A stretch of 64,000 nucleotides of DNA from an uncultured Pseudomonadota bacterium (GTDB lineage Bacteria; Pseudomonadota; Gammaproteobacteria; Burkholderiales; SG8-39): positions 124,001 through 188,000 of the forward strand of contig CAIXPL010000008.1 of the NCBI GenBank assembly GCA_903921325.1, written 5' to 3'. The notes beneath the pieces were generated by a model. That model made no database searches and was not told the origin of the DNA. It saw nothing but the letters and a program-made list of their open reading frames with translations. Below, piece after piece: positions 63,006 through 64,000 of the stretch (positions are counted from its first letter, which is position 1; every line of letters starts with the position of its first letter). The position numbers were made by a program, and so were the translations under genes.

Positions 63006-63683
63006 TCGCACCCGCAGCCAGGGGAGATATCGCTTTCACATCTGGGCATTCTATTTCTGGACGAATTGCCCGAATTTGAGCGGCATGTCCTTGAGGCATT
63101 GCGCGAGCCGCTGGAGAGCGGTCGCGTGACGCTGTCACGGGCAGGTCGTCAGGCCGAATTTCCCGCCCGCTTTCAACTGGTGGCGGCGATGAACCCCTGC
63201 CCGTGTGGATACCTTGGTCATCCCGGTGGCCGCTGCCATTGCAGCCGCGATCGCGTCGATCGCTATCGGGCGCGACTCTCCGGTCCATTGCTCGATCGAA
63301 TTGATCTGCATCTCGACGTGCCGGCGGTGTGCGAAGCCGCGCTGTTCGATGCCACGCCTGGTGAGCCGAGTGAGGCAGTGCGGGGGCGGGTCATCGAGGC
63401 ACGCGAGCGGCAATGGGCTCGTCAGAGCTGCAGCAACGCGCGGCTCGGCGTTGCCGACATTGACCGCTGGTGCCACTGCGATCCGGCCGCGACTGAGCTG
63501 TTACGTCAGGCCGTGCGTCAGTTCAATGTGTCGGCGCGCGCACTGCATCGCGTGCTGAAGGTCGCGCGCACCCTCGCTGACCTGGCTCACGCGGACACCA
63601 TCAGTGCCGCTGCGGTGGCCGAAAGCCTGCGCTACCGCCCCGCCGACGATCGCTCGGCCGGCGTCAGGCCAGGCGCGGTTTGA
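63006..63683 (+). pseudogene. comM: comM, 3' part (codons 286-510)
   Basis: Continues comM in frame: SHPQPGEISLSHLGILFLDE with the Walker B motif, then RFQLVAAMNPCPCGYLG and the zinc-binding CHCSRDRVDRYRARLSGPLLDR, and the C-terminal Mg-chelatase-like domain to LRYRP. The total joined length (510 codons) equals intact ComM. The fragment has no own start signal, so it is probably silent. Confidence 0.93.
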
Positions 63684-63692
63684 CCCTGTGCC

Positions 63693-63767
63693 GATCGTCC
63701 AGGCATGGATCGGCCGTATACGGATCGTCCAAACGCGAATCGGCCGAGCGCGAATCGCCCCGGCGGC
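63693..63767. repeat. 15-bp tandem repeat, 5 units
   Basis: Units at 63693, 63708, 63723, 63738 and 63753, e.g. GATCGTCCAGGCATG, GATCGGCCGTATACG, GATCGTCCAAACGCG. The first eight bases of each unit follow RATCGBCC. It fills the gap between comM and the next gene. Confidence 0.75.
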
Positions 63768-63768
63768 G

Positions 63769-64000
63769 CTATTTGGCCGGTTCCTCATCCAGATTGGCAC
63801 GTTCCTGGGCGCGGATATTGGTGGTGAAACTCTTGCCGCCGTCTTTCAGAGTCAGCTTTTTCAGGGCACCGGCCTTGGTTCCATCGCGCATCGGACTCAT
63901 CTCGACAGTGACCTTGTCACCCGGTTTCACACTGGTGCGGGTCCATCCGCTCACTCGCGCCAGATTGCCCGGGCTGGTCATCTCCAGCAACCACACGATC
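63769..64000 (-). CDS. DUF6152-like protein, partial (5' end outside window)
   Basis: C-terminal 77 or so residues only: WLLEMTSPGNLARVSGWTRT, SVKPGDKVTVEMSPMRDGTKAGALKKLTLKDG. This matches small exported proteins of the DUF6152 type, of unknown function. The stop is just after the 15-bp repeat array. Confidence 0.65.
   Translation of the reverse strand, partial: IVWLLEMTSPGNLARVSGWTRTSVKPGDKVTVEMSPMRDGTKAGALKKLTLKDGGKSFTTNIRAQERANLDEEPAK

Overview
The window is a piece of a GC-rich proteobacterial chromosome, most likely betaproteobacterial (inferred from the Pil-Chp gene set, a Bug-type solute-binding protein, the ubiK-comM pair, phoU-phoB-phoR, and GC-rich codon use). No rRNA, tRNA or CRISPR array was recognised.

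1-9.2 kb (minus strand): Pil-Chp chemosensory operon that controls type IV pili, in the order pilG, pilH, pilI, pilJ, chpA; chpA runs off the left edge. 9.4-12.2 kb (plus): lipoprotein methyltransferase, Bug-family binding protein, RidA protein and a small lipoprotein. 12.2-18.6 kb (minus): a catabolic cluster with a benzoate-CoA-ligase-like enzyme, a PaaA-like di-iron protein, a CoA-binding acyl-CoA synthetase-like protein, an unknown protein, an SDR and a 2Fe-2S/FAD reductase, with a MarR regulator divergent from it.

19.2-34.9 kb: a phosphate-starvation and lipid-remodelling neighbourhood. It holds a second PhoB-like regulator divergent from plcP-btaA-btaB (phospholipid to betaine lipid), a tonB-exbD-exbB-receptor operon, a phosphatidylserine decarboxylase paralogue head to head with a class III aminotransferase, a DUF962/Mpo1-like membrane protein divergent from a glycosyltransferase, and the phoU-phoB-phoR operon. 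PHO-box-like direct repeats (7 bp, 11-bp period) lie in three of the promoter regions.

35.2-63.7 kb: ubiK, then comM, which is interrupted after codon 285 by a complete 26,710-bp Tn7-like transposon (36291-63000). The element has a 5-bp target duplication (GCGGC), 26-bp imperfect terminal inverted repeats and TnsB-site-like repeats. Removing it with one copy of the duplication restores a 510-codon comM frame. The transposition genes tnsA-tnsB-tnsC-tniQ plus a multi-zinc-ribbon protein read inward from the right end; a TnsE-like gene sits alone at the left end. The cargo is mostly defence-like: a RloC/PrrC-like anticodon nuclease, a ribbon-helix-helix regulator, a type I restriction system (hsdM, hsdS, an unknown membrane protein, hsdR), an Abi_C-domain protein, a WYL-like protein, a TOPRIM protein of OLD type, a DUF2130 nuclease-like protein, and debris of an IS66 insertion and a PIN gene.

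The window ends with the 3' half of comM, a 15-bp tandem repeat and a partial DUF6152-like gene. The most interesting items are the comM-targeted transposon with its zinc-ribbon partner and detached tnsE, the unknown protein inside the restriction operon, and the Pho-linked lipid gene neighbourhood.
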